NCBI GenBank assembly: GCA_014802445.1
Contig: JAAVCF010000008.1
Coordinates: forward strand, 281,568 to 345,567
Origin: Bacteroides sp.
Lineage (GTDB): Bacteria > Bacteroidota > Bacteroidia > Bacteroidales > Muribaculaceae
DNA: 64,000 nucleotides
Direction of reading: 5' to 3'
The notes beneath the pieces were generated by a model that did not search any database, was not told where the DNA came from, and saw only the letters and a program-made list of their open reading frames with translations. The stretch's first letter is position 1. Every line of letters starts with the position of its first letter. Shown here piece after piece: positions 36,576 to 45,697 of this stretch. The position numbers and the translations under genes were made by a program.

Positions 36576-36835
36576 CACATTATTTCCGAACTTCCTCACA
36601 CACAAGAGGTAATATAGACTTAAAAAGCGCCAAAAAAGGTTATATTTCCGGCAGAGCCCAAATTGGCTACATAACTGTGCGTCAGATGATTGACCAATTG
36701 GAAGAGTTTAGATTACGGGGGAGGGGCCAAAACGCCTTTAGAAAGGGCCCTGAAGAGGCCCGGAAGGCGCCCTCAGCGATGGACCGGAGGGGGTTAAATT
36801 TTATTAAAGCATTTTATTATTCCGCGGAAAAGCGT

Positions 36836-36843
36836 TACTTTTG
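36836..36843 (+). promoter_or_regulatory. putative -7 box for the small secreted protein gene
   Basis: TACTTTTG matches TAnnTTTG and lies 18 bases upstream of the ATG at 36862. Confidence 0.5.
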
Positions 36844-36861
36844 TAAGAAACACTCATAGCC

Positions 36862-37173
36862 ATGAAAAAGCTCCTGCTCATACTGACCTTGCTGCTCGCC
36901 GCGCCCGCTACGGGCATGGTGGCCGCCGCTGCATCGCAGCCCGAAATCGGGGTGAGCCAGGGGACGCTGACAGCTAAGCCCGTGCACGGCGCTCTGGAGC
37001 TGTCAGTGAGCCACGACTCACCCTCACCCGCCCGCTTCATGATTTACTCCATAACCGGCCAGATGGTTAAGGATTTGGAGGTGGCTCCGGGCATGGACGT
37101 TACTGTGGACCTGCCCGCAGGTTACTATATCGTCAAGACGGCGCAGTGGTCAAAGCGCATTGTTGTGAAGTGA
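36862..37173 (+). CDS. small secreted protein consisting mostly of a T9SS type A-like C-terminal domain
   Basis: 103 residues. A signal peptide (MKKLLLILTLLLAAPATGMV, cleavage near AAAA) is followed by about 80 residues that look like a T9SS sorting tail: LSVSHDSPSPARFMIYSITG, a DLPAGYYIVK turn and a basic end KRIVVK. No separate passenger domain is present. It may be a stand-alone tail-like adaptor, a remnant of a larger cargo, or a small cell-surface protein. It sits 64 bases upstream of the pullulanase on the same strand, so it may be co-transcribed with it. Confidence 0.75.
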   Translation: MKKLLLILTLLLAAPATGMVAAAASQPEIGVSQGTLTAKPVHGALELSVSHDSPSPARFMIYSITGQMVKDLEVAPGMDVTVDLPAGYYIVKTAQWSKRIVVK

Positions 37174-37237
37174 CAATCCCCACTCCCCCCTTAGCTCCTT
37201 AACTATAATCATACTTACCCATACCCTTTTACGCTCA

Positions 37238-39256
37238 ATGAATTTTCAAAGATTCTGCACCGGAGTGATGACTGCCGGGGCACTCGCCGCAGGCTGCCCT
37301 ACAGCCTTTGCCGACACCATGAACGACCCTTACTCACAACTGCCCACCTACAACGGCTCTGACCTTGAGCTGACCGTTGACAATGCGGGTACCCGCTTCC
37401 GCCTGTGGGCTCCCACAGCGCAGGCCGTGAAGCTCCGCCTCTACGACACCGGACGCAACACTCCCGCCACCGACACCATCGACATGACCCGCGCCGAGAG
37501 CGGCACATGGACCGCCACGCTGCCCGGCCAACTCTACGGCAAATTCTACACTTTCAGCATCCTTGACAACGGCAAATGGCTTGCCGAGACCCCCGGCGTG
37601 TGGGCCAAAGCCGTGGGTGCCAACGGTGACCGCGCAGCCATCATTGACTTTGCAGCCACCAATCCCCAGGGCTGGGAGGCTGACCGCGGCCCCGAGCTGA
37701 AGCACATCAATGACGCCGTAATCTACGAGATGCACCACCGCGACTTCTCGGTCCACCCCTCGTCAGGCATTGTCAACAAAGGCAAATTCCTGGCCCTCAC
37801 CGAGCCGGGCACCAAGAGCCCCGAAGGGCTGGCCACCGGCATTGACCATCTGAAAGAGCTGGGAGTAACCCACGTTCACATCCTGCCGAGCTACGACTAT
37901 TCAAGCGTGGACGAGACTAACCTCGCCACCCCGCAATATAACTGGGGCTACGACCCTGTGAACTACAACGCCCCCGAAGGCTCCTACTCCACCAACCCCG
38001 CCGACCCCGCCACCCGTGTGAGCGAGATGAAGCAGATGGTCAAGGCGCTCCACGACGCCGGCATAGGCGTGGTGATGGACGTGGTCTACAACCACACGGC
38101 GCGCAATGACAACTCAAACTTCTCACTCACCGCCCCCGGATATTACTACCGCCACCGCCCCGACGGCAGCTACAGCAACGCCTCGGCCTGCGGCAACGAA
38201 ACCGCCTCTGACCGTCAGCAGATGCGCGACTACATCATCAACTCGGTGAAATACTGGGCTGAGGAGTACCACATTGACGGCTTCCGCTTTGACCTGATGG
38301 CCATTCATGACACAGAGACGATGAATCAGGTGGCCGAAGAGCTGAAGAAGGTCAACCCCTCCATCTTCGTCTACGGCGAAGGGTGGACCGCCGGCGACTC
38401 ACCGCTCCCCATCGAGCGCCGCGCACTGAAGGACAATGTGTGGATGATGCCTGACGTGGCCGTGTTCTCGGACGACATCCGCGATGCCGTCAAGGGCCAC
38501 TACTCCAACGCCTCCGACCGCGGATTCGTCACCGGCAAGCCCGGTAATGAAGAAACCGTGAAGATAGGCATTGTGGGCGCCACGGCCCACCCCCAGGTGG
38601 ACTGGAGCAAAGGCAACAACTCCACCAAGCCTTACGCTAAAAATCCCACTCAGGTGATAAACTACGTGAGCTGCCATGATGACCTGATGCTCACCGACAA
38701 GCTGCGCAAGTCAATGACCGGCGAGGCCGAGAATGACTCCGTGCGTCAGCGTGCCGCCCGCCTGGCACAGACCATCGTGTTCACCTCGCAGGGCACCCCG
38801 TTCATGTGGTGTGGCGAAGAGATTTTCCGCGACAAAAAAGGGGTGCACAACTCCTTCTGCTCGCCCGACTCCGTCAACGCCATTGACTGGAGCCTCAAGG
38901 CCGCCAATGCTGACCAGATGGAATATTACCGCCAGCTGATTGCCCTGCGCAAAGCCCACCCCGCCTTCCGCATGACCACAGCCGAGGAGGTGGCCCGCAA
39001 CCTCGTGTTTGACAACGTCAAAGAGCCTAACCTGATTTCTTACTCGCTGAAAAACAACGCCAACGGCGATGAGTGGAAGGAAATCAAGGTGATTTTCAAC
39101 GGAGCTGACTCCGAGCGCACCGTCAATGTGGCCAAAGGCAACTGGACCATCATTGCTCAGGACGGCAAACTCAACGCCGAAGGGCTGGGCACCACCCGCG
39201 GCGGCAAGCTGAGCGTGGCCCCGACGTCGGCCCTGATTCTTGCCCGCACAAAGTGA
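37238..39256 (+). CDS. pulA: type I pullulanase (GH13), exported
   Basis: Debranching enzyme of 672 residues that cuts alpha-1,6 links in pullulan, starch or glycogen. An N-terminal signal contains LAAGC, which could be a lipobox (Cys19), with an alternative cleavage after AFA. A CBM48 domain (about residues 42-120, GTRFRLWAPTAQAVKLRLY) precedes the GH13 barrel, which has the type I mark YNWGYDPVNYNAPEGSYS, the nucleophile in GFRFDLM (Asp352), the acid/base in YGEGW (Glu381) and SCHDD (Asp481). The export signal suggests a surface or periplasmic role in dietary alpha-glucan use, complementing the cytoplasmic glycogen genes. Confidence 0.94.
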   Translation: MNFQRFCTGVMTAGALAAGCPTAFADTMNDPYSQLPTYNGSDLELTVDNAGTRFRLWAPTAQAVKLRLYDTGRNTPATDTIDMTRAESGTWTATLPGQLYGKFYTFSILDNGKWLAETPGVWAKAVGANGDRAAIIDFAATNPQGWEADRGPELKHINDAVIYEMHHRDFSVHPSSGIVNKGKFLALTEPGTKSPEGLATGIDHLKELGVTHVHILPSYDYSSVDETNLATPQYNWGYDPVNYNAPEGSYSTNPADPATRVSEMKQMVKALHDAGIGVVMDVVYNHTARNDNSNFSLTAPGYYYRHRPDGSYSNASACGNETASDRQQMRDYIINSVKYWAEEYHIDGFRFDLMAIHDTETMNQVAEELKKVNPSIFVYGEGWTAGDSPLPIERRALKDNVWMMPDVAVFSDDIRDAVKGHYSNASDRGFVTGKPGNEETVKIGIVGATAHPQVDWSKGNNSTKPYAKNPTQVINYVSCHDDLMLTDKLRKSMTGEAENDSVRQRAARLAQTIVFTSQGTPFMWCGEEIFRDKKGVHNSFCSPDSVNAIDWSLKAANADQMEYYRQLIALRKAHPAFRMTTAEEVARNLVFDNVKEPNLISYSLKNNANGDEWKEIKVIFNGADSERTVNVAKGNWTIIAQDGKLNAEGLGTTRGGKLSVAPTSALILARTK

Positions 39257-39257
39257 G

Positions 39258-40286
39258 ATGACCGCCGGACGCAAGCGAATATTATGGATAGACATTGCCA
39301 AAGGACTGTCAATCATCCTGGTGGTTTACGGCCACTACGGACTCTCTGACGTGCCCTTCCTCACCAACTGGCTCAAGGCATTCCGCATCCCCTTCTTCTT
39401 CCTTGTTTCCGGCCTTCTCTTTGACCCTGACCGCTATGCCGGGCCGCTGAGCCTGCTGCGCAAGCGCGGGGCCACCCTTATCCGCCCGTTCATAATCTTC
39501 TCCATCGCGGTGCTGGCCGGATTTTATTTGGTCAGCCCGCAGATGTGTAAGGAGCAGATCAGCGACTTCGGCAGCGTGGGATGGTGTGGCTATGCACTGT
39601 GGTTCATCCCCGTGCTGCTCGCCACCCAGCTCCTTTTCCTGCTCATTTGCAAGGCGCTGAAAGCTCCGCTGCTCCGCGCGGCGGCCATCACTGCCCTTGC
39701 CGCCGGCGGATTCTGGCTCTACAGGATTGACGCTGCCAATGTGTGGAACCTCAACTTTGCTCTCACGGCCGTGATGTTTTTCGGACTCGGGAGCCTGCTG
39801 AGCCGCCCGCTCACGGAGTTTATGGAGAGCCGCCCGCTGCGCCACATTCTGCTGTGGGGCGGAGTGTGCCTGCTGTTCACCCTCGGCTCGATATTCAACA
39901 AGCCCCGCCCTGACTACTTCCTGAACCATCTCGGCACCGGCCCGCTCACCTACGTCACGGCCCTGAGCGGAGCGCTGATGCTCTGTGTGATAGCCAACGT
40001 TATATCCCGCGCCACCGGCCGCTATGCCTCGCCGATGATTTTCACCCTGCGCTACTTCGGGCGCAACTCCTACATCGTGCTGGCCTTTCACCAGGTGGTG
40101 GCGCTGGTGCTGACCTCGGTGTTTCTCATTGACGCCGGACCGTGGATGAGGGCGCTGATGTGGGTAATCCTTGTGGTGATTATAGAAGCGGTGACGCGCT
40201 GCGCCCCCTGGATTATAGGCCGGAAGAAATGTGCCTCACCGTCACCCGACAAAAGCCGCGACACCTCGGCGCAGCGATGCCGTTAG
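39258..40286 (+). CDS. acyltransferase family 3 membrane protein
   Basis: Integral membrane O-acyltransferase of 342 residues with about ten helices. It begins RILWIDIAKGLSIILVVYGH, the family start with the catalytic His, and IPFFFLVSGLLF follows, the R/F-x-F-F-xSG motif. Such enzymes acetylate or succinylate surface polysaccharides and other glycans. The ATG at 39258 lies one base after the pullulanase stop; an in-frame ATG at 39240 overlaps the pullulanase end and seems less likely. Acceptor unknown. Confidence 0.88.
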   Translation: MTAGRKRILWIDIAKGLSIILVVYGHYGLSDVPFLTNWLKAFRIPFFFLVSGLLFDPDRYAGPLSLLRKRGATLIRPFIIFSIAVLAGFYLVSPQMCKEQISDFGSVGWCGYALWFIPVLLATQLLFLLICKALKAPLLRAAAITALAAGGFWLYRIDAANVWNLNFALTAVMFFGLGSLLSRPLTEFMESRPLRHILLWGGVCLLFTLGSIFNKPRPDYFLNHLGTGPLTYVTALSGALMLCVIANVISRATGRYASPMIFTLRYFGRNSYIVLAFHQVVALVLTSVFLIDAGPWMRALMWVILVVIIEAVTRCAPWIIGRKKCASPSPDKSRDTSAQRCR

Positions 40287-40307
40287 TCACGAATTTAGCC
40301 GGCGCGG

Positions 40308-42074
40308 TCAGGACATGGACTTTTTGAGCTTGCGGATTTTTTTGAGGATGGCGGCGTTGGCGGGGTCTGTCTCGTCGAGCGACACAGCTTTCTCATAGTT
40401 GGCGAGCGCCGGGGAGAGCATGCCTGACTCATAACACTCGTCGCCCATGCAGATATATTCGGCGGCGAGTCCGCGCAGCTTCGACTTCTGCTCATGACAG
40501 AGGAGCTTGAGCTCCTCCACGCGGGCCTTGACGGCATCATATGAGGCCAGGCGGCGGCGCACCAGTCGGGCCACGGCGGGGATGCCGAGGGGGTCAGTGC
40601 CTGTGGCGGTGCGGGCTTCCATGTAGAGCTGAAATGCCTCGGCGGGAGCGAAGTCCTCCAGGAGCGATGCGGCCTCGATGAATTTTTCACGCGCCCGGGC
40701 ATTGTCAAGGGCGCTGCGCACGCTGGCCACATCATTGAATGAGGTGCTGAACTGCCGCAGCATGGGGTTGACAAAAATGTCGCTGTGGGCTATGGTGCTT
40801 CGCAGGGTCATGCCCTCAAGGGAGGTGCAGCGCGACAGGGCCACATAGGTCTGGCCTGAAGAGAAGGCCCCGCGGCCAATGTCGATAACAACGTTGGAGA
40901 ATGTCAGGCCCTGGCTCTTGTGGATGGTCAGGGCCCATGCCAGCTTGAGGGGTAGCTGGGTGAAGGAGCCTATCTCCTGCTCGATGACGCGGCGGGTTTT
41001 CTCATCGTAGGTGTAGCGGATGTTTGACCACACGGCGGGCTCCACGATGTAGCTCTGGCCGCTCTCCACCTGCACCTCTATGGCATGGCCTGCCAGGGAG
41101 GTGACGCGGCCCAGAGTGCCGTTGACCCAGCGGCGGTCAGGGTCGTTCTTGATGAACACCACCTGTGCGCCCTCCTTGAGGGTAAGCTCAAGGGCCGTGG
41201 GGAGGGAATGGTCAGGAAAATCGCCGGTGATGATGCCTTTCCACACCGTGGGCTCGCTCTCAATGCGGGCCAGGCGGGTTTCGTTGATGGAGTCCACCAT
41301 GTCGCGGCGGGTGGCGAGGGTCATCGTCAGGCCGTCGGCCTCCTCGGTGATGCCGTGGGGCAGGCAGCGGGCATTGATGGCGGCGAGGTCAGCGGCATTG
41401 ACGGCACCGGCGCGCACGCGGTCAAGGAGGTCAATGAAGCGGGGATCGTTCTGTCGGTAAACCTTGCGGAGCTCGATGGAGACGATGTTGACCTGCGAGA
41501 AGGCGCGGGCGCCGAAGAAGTAGGTGCAGGGATAGAAGGGGCGGAGGAGCTGGCGCATGTCGGCCGTCATCACCGGTTCGAGTTGGAAGATGTCGCCCAC
41601 AAGGAGGAGCTGCTTTCCGCCGAAGGGTTCGCGCATGCGGCCGCTGTAGACTCTCAGCACCTTGTCAATGAAGTCAATCATGTCAGCGCGGACCATTGAG
41701 ATTTCATCAATGACAATGAGCTCCAACTCCTTGATGAGGCGAGCGTGGGCCTTGGGGTACTTGAGGCGCTGGCGCAAGCGGTGGACGGCGAAGTCAGGGT
41801 CATCAGGGAGCAGCGGCTTCAGGGGCATGCGAAAGAAGGAGTGGATGGTCTGCGCGCCCACATTGACGGCGGCGATGCCTGTGGGGGCGAGGACCACACA
41901 CTTTTTTCGCGTGGTGGCGATGATGTGGCGCAAGAAAGTCGACTTTCCCGTTCCGGCTTTGCCGGTTAGGAAAATCGACTGTGAGGTGTGTTCGAGCAGG
42001 GTCTTGAGAGTCTTGAATTCGGGATTCTCAAGGTCAATGTTGCCCGAGGGGGATGTCTTTTTTCGGCGGCCCAT
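40308..42074 (-). CDS. PIF1-like ATP-dependent DNA helicase with C-terminal helical extension
   Basis: Superfamily 1B helicase of 588 residues. Walker A is TGKAGTGKST, APTGIAAVNVGAQTIHS is motif Ia, IDEISMVRADMID is motif II, and the C-terminal half has a UvrD-like block (ALTIHKSQGLTFSNV, then YVALSRCTSLEGM). The last ~150 residues are helical and contain a tetratricopeptide-like unit (YESGMLSPALANYEKAVSL). PIF1 proteins unwind G-quadruplex or R-loop DNA. The start overlaps the porin stop by one base (TGATG), an unusual partner for a helicase. Confidence 0.92.
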   Translation of the reverse strand: MGRRKKTSPSGNIDLENPEFKTLKTLLEHTSQSIFLTGKAGTGKSTFLRHIIATTRKKCVVLAPTGIAAVNVGAQTIHSFFRMPLKPLLPDDPDFAVHRLRQRLKYPKAHARLIKELELIVIDEISMVRADMIDFIDKVLRVYSGRMREPFGGKQLLLVGDIFQLEPVMTADMRQLLRPFYPCTYFFGARAFSQVNIVSIELRKVYRQNDPRFIDLLDRVRAGAVNAADLAAINARCLPHGITEEADGLTMTLATRRDMVDSINETRLARIESEPTVWKGIITGDFPDHSLPTALELTLKEGAQVVFIKNDPDRRWVNGTLGRVTSLAGHAIEVQVESGQSYIVEPAVWSNIRYTYDEKTRRVIEQEIGSFTQLPLKLAWALTIHKSQGLTFSNVVIDIGRGAFSSGQTYVALSRCTSLEGMTLRSTIAHSDIFVNPMLRQFSTSFNDVASVRSALDNARAREKFIEAASLLEDFAPAEAFQLYMEARTATGTDPLGIPAVARLVRRRLASYDAVKARVEELKLLCHEQKSKLRGLAAEYICMGDECYESGMLSPALANYEKAVSLDETDPANAAILKKIRKLKKSMS

Positions 42075-43690
42075 CAGAATTTGAATCCGACGGAGAGCAC
42101 GATGTTTGACTGATTGTCAGTGATGGAGGCCTCAGGCCCTGCGGCGGTGTAGTCGTTGGGGGTGAAGGCGTGCCATGAAGAGGTGGCGTGGCGCCACACG
42201 TAGGCCGCGTCGGCATAGAATGCGCCGATGTGGAAGCCGATGCCGGCGGTGACGAACTGGGTGTCGCCGTCGAATGAGTAGGAGGGCTGAGTCTCGGTGT
42301 CATCGGGGCCTGAGGTGTAGATGGCCTGATAGCCGTCGCGGGTCTCGGTGGTGACGGGCGATGACATGTAGCTGTAGCCTGCGCGGAGGCTCCAGTTGGG
42401 GGTCAGGCGATATTCTGCGCCGAGGCGGAGGATGTTCTGAGCCTTATAGTAGGTGGCGATGTCGCCTTCCACGTCGGTGTAGGAGTTGCCGTTGTAGTCC
42501 TTGACCTGCATCTTGTCGTAGGGACGATATTCATAGTCCACACTGATGATACCCTTCTGGCCTATCACTCCGGCAGCGCCCACCATGAGGCGCCAGGGGG
42601 TGCGGTATTTCCAGGTGAAATAGTCGTCGGAGGTGCCGTAGGTTGATGTGTTGGGATAGTATCCGTTGATGCCGTTGGAATAGTCAAACTGCGTCTGTGC
42701 CCATCCCTGATAGTTGAGGTTGTAATATGTGGGGGTGTGGACAGCCACGCCGATGCGGAACTCGTTGATGGGCTTGACAATTACGCCCACCTTGAAGTTC
42801 CATCCGGTGCCGTAGAGGTGTTTCCAGCTCTGGAGGCCGAGCGAGGCTGCGCCGGTGTCGAATCCCTGGCCGTTAGAGCCGGAGATGCAGGCCTTGTTGA
42901 ATGACTCGGAATAGTAGGTGGAGTTGGTGTAGTCAATATCCTCGATTCCGAAGCCGATGCCCCAGTAGACCATGTTCATGATGTTGCCGCCGAAGTTGAT
43001 GTTGTACTCGTCGACGTAGCCCTTCTCCACAACGTCGAATGAGCCTGTGCCGGGGGTGCCGTTGTAGAGGCCGCGATAGTCGGTGGATGAGTCGGATGAG
43101 GGGTTGATGCCGTAGGCGTTATACATCAGGATGCTTGTCCAGGGAGCGAGGGTGCTCTGGAAGGGGTCGTAGCCTGACTGATAGCCGTTGAGGTCAGCCG
43201 GAGTCCATCCTTCGGCGCCGGTGAATCCGGCCACATAGTTGGTGAGCGAGGTATTGAGCGAGGTGATGTCGCCGCTGTAGACCCTGTCAAATGAAGCCTT
43301 TCGGCCGTAGGTGGCACCCCACTGGAAGAAGGGCATGACGCTGTTGTGGAGGTTAACGGCGCCGATATAGCCCACGTTGTTGCAGTAGGCCTTGGTCTGG
43401 GTGGAGTTGAGCGATGAGCCGGGTGTGTTGGCCGTAACGCTCTGGAAGTTAATGTCAAGAGTGGCGCCCACTTCGCTGTAGCGATACACGCCGATGCCTG
43501 CGGGGTTCTGACCGAGGGTTGTGAGGTCGCCGCCGAGAGCGGTGAACGCACCGCCCATACTCATGAATCGTGCAGTGCCCCTGAGCTGGTTGCTGCCGCT
43601 CAGAGAGTAGGCATCAAGAGCGGTCTGGGCGCTCATTGCGGCCGGAATCGCCGTCAGGGCGGCGATGATGAGAGTTCGCTTCATTTTCAC
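42074..43690 (-). CDS. outer-membrane beta-barrel protein, OmpP1/FadL-like
   Basis: 538-residue porin-like protein with a signal peptide (MKMKRTLIIAALTAIPAAMSAQ). The mature start, with RFMSMGGAFTALGGDLTTLG followed by NPAGIGVYR, is the FadL/OmpP1/TodX hatch motif as found in Bacteroidota. Many alternating aromatic strands follow, and the C-terminus ends in Phe (VLSVGFKF), the usual barrel end. It likely transports hydrophobic compounds such as fatty acids across the outer membrane. It lies 53 bases after the Trp/Gly-rich gene on the same strand. Confidence 0.9.
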   Translation of the reverse strand: MKMKRTLIIAALTAIPAAMSAQTALDAYSLSGSNQLRGTARFMSMGGAFTALGGDLTTLGQNPAGIGVYRYSEVGATLDINFQSVTANTPGSSLNSTQTKAYCNNVGYIGAVNLHNSVMPFFQWGATYGRKASFDRVYSGDITSLNTSLTNYVAGFTGAEGWTPADLNGYQSGYDPFQSTLAPWTSILMYNAYGINPSSDSSTDYRGLYNGTPGTGSFDVVEKGYVDEYNINFGGNIMNMVYWGIGFGIEDIDYTNSTYYSESFNKACISGSNGQGFDTGAASLGLQSWKHLYGTGWNFKVGVIVKPINEFRIGVAVHTPTYYNLNYQGWAQTQFDYSNGINGYYPNTSTYGTSDDYFTWKYRTPWRLMVGAAGVIGQKGIISVDYEYRPYDKMQVKDYNGNSYTDVEGDIATYYKAQNILRLGAEYRLTPNWSLRAGYSYMSSPVTTETRDGYQAIYTSGPDDTETQPSYSFDGDTQFVTAGIGFHIGAFYADAAYVWRHATSSWHAFTPNDYTAAGPEASITDNQSNIVLSVGFKF

Positions 43691-43743
43691 AGAGTTACAG
43701 GGATTTGAATTTCAGATTATGAGGAGAGCCCGGGGGAGGGGAA

Positions 43744-44910
43744 TCAGTGACGTCCGCGGCCACCGCCTCCACCGCCACGGTTGCCTCCGCCGCCCATAGA
43801 GCCTCCGCGATAACCGCCGCCGCTATTTGAGGGGCGGGAATAGTTGGAGTTGCTGTTAGAGGGGCGTGAGTAGTTGGAGTTGGAGTTGTTGTAAGAGGGC
43901 TGTCGGTTGACGGTGGTGGTTGTAGTGGTTACGGGGCGTGAGCCTGACGCAGCACCGGGGCGACGGCCTGAGTTGAGATTGACCGAGGGGGTGGCGTTAG
44001 AGCCTGATGCAGAGGGGCGCACGGAGGTTCCGGGGCGGAATCCGCCGCTCACTGCGCCGGGGCGGGTCTGGGCGTTGCCGTGGGTCGGAGCGGCGCCGGG
44101 ATGGCGGCCTGCAGCGGTGACAGCACCGGGGCGTGCTCCTGAGTGAGAGCCTGAGCCGTGGCCGGGGTTCATGCCGGGATTGGGCCGACCCATAGCGCCG
44201 GGGTGGCGGTTAGAGGGACGGTGAGCGGGACCTGCAAAGCCGGGGTGATGAGAGGGATAGCCTCCCCAGCCCCAGTTCCAGCCGGGACCCCATCCCCAGT
44301 CCCAACCCCAGCCGGGACCGTAGCCCCATCCGGGAGTCCAGCCCCATGACCAGCCCCAGTTCCAGGCATAGGAGGGATACCATGAGTTCCAGTACCACGA
44401 GGGGCTGTAGAAGCCTGTGTTCCAGGCCCAGGGTGAGTAGGCGTAGCCCCAGTAGCCACCGGGGTTGTTGATGTAGATGTTGACCTCCTGAGCGGGCTGG
44501 GCATAGTAAACCTCGGCCAGAGTGGGGTCAGATGAGCCCACCACCACGTCGGCATTATAAAAACGCTCGATGCGGCGGGTGCAGGCAAATGATTCGGGAG
44601 TGTCGTCAACCACGGCCACGGTGTCGATGGCGAAGATGCCGCGACGGTTATACTCGTCAACATCGCGAGTGGCGCCAGTGGTGGTGACGATGTAGGTGTC
44701 GGCAGCGGGGTAATCGGCCGGCACGGTGGTGGTTGTGGTGGTGGTCGTCGTAGTCGTAGTTGTGGTGCCCTTCGTGGCTGACTTGGCGGCCTTTTTATCG
44801 TTCTTGGGGTTATAGTAGATGTCGTCGTAGATGTCCTGAGCGCGGAGGGCCGCAACGGAGGAAACCGCAAGGGCCATGCCGAGCAACAATATTTTTTTAG
44901 CGCTGTTCAT
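43744..44910 (-). CDS. secreted Trp/Gly/Tyr-rich low-complexity protein
   Basis: 388 residues with a signal peptide (MNSAKKILLLGMALAVSS, ending near ALRAQ). Order of parts: a Lys-rich linker; a run of 14 Thr encoded by mixed ACN codons; a globular stretch of ~80 residues; a block of about 70 residues dominated by Trp, Gly, Tyr and Pro (for example WGWSWGWTPGWGYGPGWGWD); then Gly/Pro/Asn/Arg-rich sequence with NYSRPSNSN repeats, ending in Gly/Arg. I chose the ATG at 44910 for the signal peptide; the longer frame from 44964 adds 18 unrelated residues. I do not recognise a function; an envelope or surface scaffold is possible. Confidence 0.85.
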   Translation of the reverse strand: MNSAKKILLLGMALAVSSVAALRAQDIYDDIYYNPKNDKKAAKSATKGTTTTTTTTTTTTTTVPADYPAADTYIVTTTGATRDVDEYNRRGIFAIDTVAVVDDTPESFACTRRIERFYNADVVVGSSDPTLAEVYYAQPAQEVNIYINNPGGYWGYAYSPWAWNTGFYSPSWYWNSWYPSYAWNWGWSWGWTPGWGYGPGWGWDWGWGPGWNWGWGGYPSHHPGFAGPAHRPSNRHPGAMGRPNPGMNPGHGSGSHSGARPGAVTAAGRHPGAAPTHGNAQTRPGAVSGGFRPGTSVRPSASGSNATPSVNLNSGRRPGAASGSRPVTTTTTTVNRQPSYNNSNSNYSRPSNSNSNYSRPSNSGGGYRGGSMGGGGNRGGGGGGRGRH

Positions 44911-44988
44911 AGGTGTGACTCCTTTCATTGAGTTAAATGGTTTTATGGTTAGACCGTCAGTCAAAGCGCAGGTTTAACCTTAGAACCA

Positions 44989-44996
44989 CAAATATA
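44989..44996 (-). promoter_or_regulatory. putative -7 box for the Trp/Gly-rich gene and downstream operon
   Basis: Minus strand TATATTTG, a full match, 78 bases upstream of the start. A TTTG lies 16 bases further upstream, closer than the usual 19-21. Confidence 0.4.
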
Positions 44997-45074
44997 GCAA
45001 TTATTTTCCTGACAAACGCCTTTTTAACTATAATTTCAGTCATTTTCAGTCACCGCCGAGCCGAATAATCAACA

Positions 45075-45101
45075 AAGGCCCGGCCGATGGGGCCGGGCCT
45101 T
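45075..45101 (-). terminator. intrinsic terminator after the HdeD-like gene
   Basis: AAGGCCCGGCC and GGCCGGGCCTT pair around a five-base loop. In the minus direction the stem is followed by TTGTTGATTATT. It separates the HdeD-like gene from the Trp/Gly-rich gene. Confidence 0.55.
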
Positions 45102-45145
45102 GAGGGAATTGAATTTCTTTGGTTGATGAGGGAGGTGCCCCGGGG

Positions 45146-45697
45146 TTACTTACGCACGGGCTTCATGTCGTAAGAAATCATTGCGATTGAGAAGCCCCAG
45201 TAGATGAAGGCAAGCGAGGTCAGGAAGCTGGTCATCATCATGTCCTGAGTCCAGCCGGCTTCAATGAAGAAGAAACCGATGAGCATGAGCAGGATGCCAT
45301 TGACAAGATAGAGCCACCAGTAGCGCAGCTTGCTGTCGTTGACCGACTTAACCAGGCAGGAGATGCCCCAGAAGATAAAGATGAAGGCAATGAAATAGGG
45401 GAACACTACCTCTGAGAGGACGATGCTGCGCACGAGCATGAAGCCGATAAACATGTCAATCACGCCGCCGGCAATCCACCATCCCCAGCCGCGTCCGCGG
45501 TCAGGGCCGGCGCCCACACAGAGCTGAACAATACCGGTCAGCACCAGGAGCCATCCGAAAATCTGTGATGCGACAGCGTAGCCGGCCACCGGCCAGAACC
45601 AATATGCGAAGCCGCAGAGCACCATTGCGATACCTACGAGAAGGACCACCCACCATGCGCGGGACTGTCCCCAGAAATTTACATTGAGCGCTTTCAT
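45146..45697 (-). CDS. HdeD/DUF308-like membrane protein
   Basis: 183-residue inner-membrane protein with six predicted helices in a repeated two-helix pattern (for example WWVVLLVGIAMVLCGFAYWF and ASQIFGWLLVLTGIVQL). This is the layout of HdeD/DUF308, where E. coli HdeD contributes to acid resistance at high cell density. Whether it has that role here is unknown. Monocistronic between terminator 45075 and the hisS gene. Confidence 0.88.
   Translation of the reverse strand: MKALNVNFWGQSRAWWVVLLVGIAMVLCGFAYWFWPVAGYAVASQIFGWLLVLTGIVQLCVGAGPDRGRGWGWWIAGGVIDMFIGFMLVRSIVLSEVVFPYFIAFIFIFWGISCLVKSVNDSKLRYWWLYLVNGILLMLIGFFFIEAGWTQDMMMTSFLTSLAFIYWGFSIAMISYDMKPVRK

Larger units (their letters stand above)
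36545..36861. other. 317-base divergent intergenic region
   Basis: Holds the promoters of the glycogen operon (minus) and the small T9SS-tail gene (plus). The middle is a mix of AT-rich and G-rich sequence, including a short GC run near 36718-36790. The only open frame across it (36560-36859, 99 codons) begins inside the minus promoter region, lacks family features and is not accepted as a gene. No repeat or RNA structure recognised. Confidence 0.6.

Noticed and set aside
36560..36859. 99-codon open frame upstream of the small T9SS-tail gene
   Set aside because: It starts within the minus-strand promoter region, has no family features, no signal peptide and an odd composition, and ends on the -7 box and leader of the next gene.
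44719..44760. Threonine run as a simple triplet repeat prone to slippage
   Set aside because: The 14 codons use ACC, ACA, ACG and ACT in mixed order, so the DNA is not a uniform repeat.
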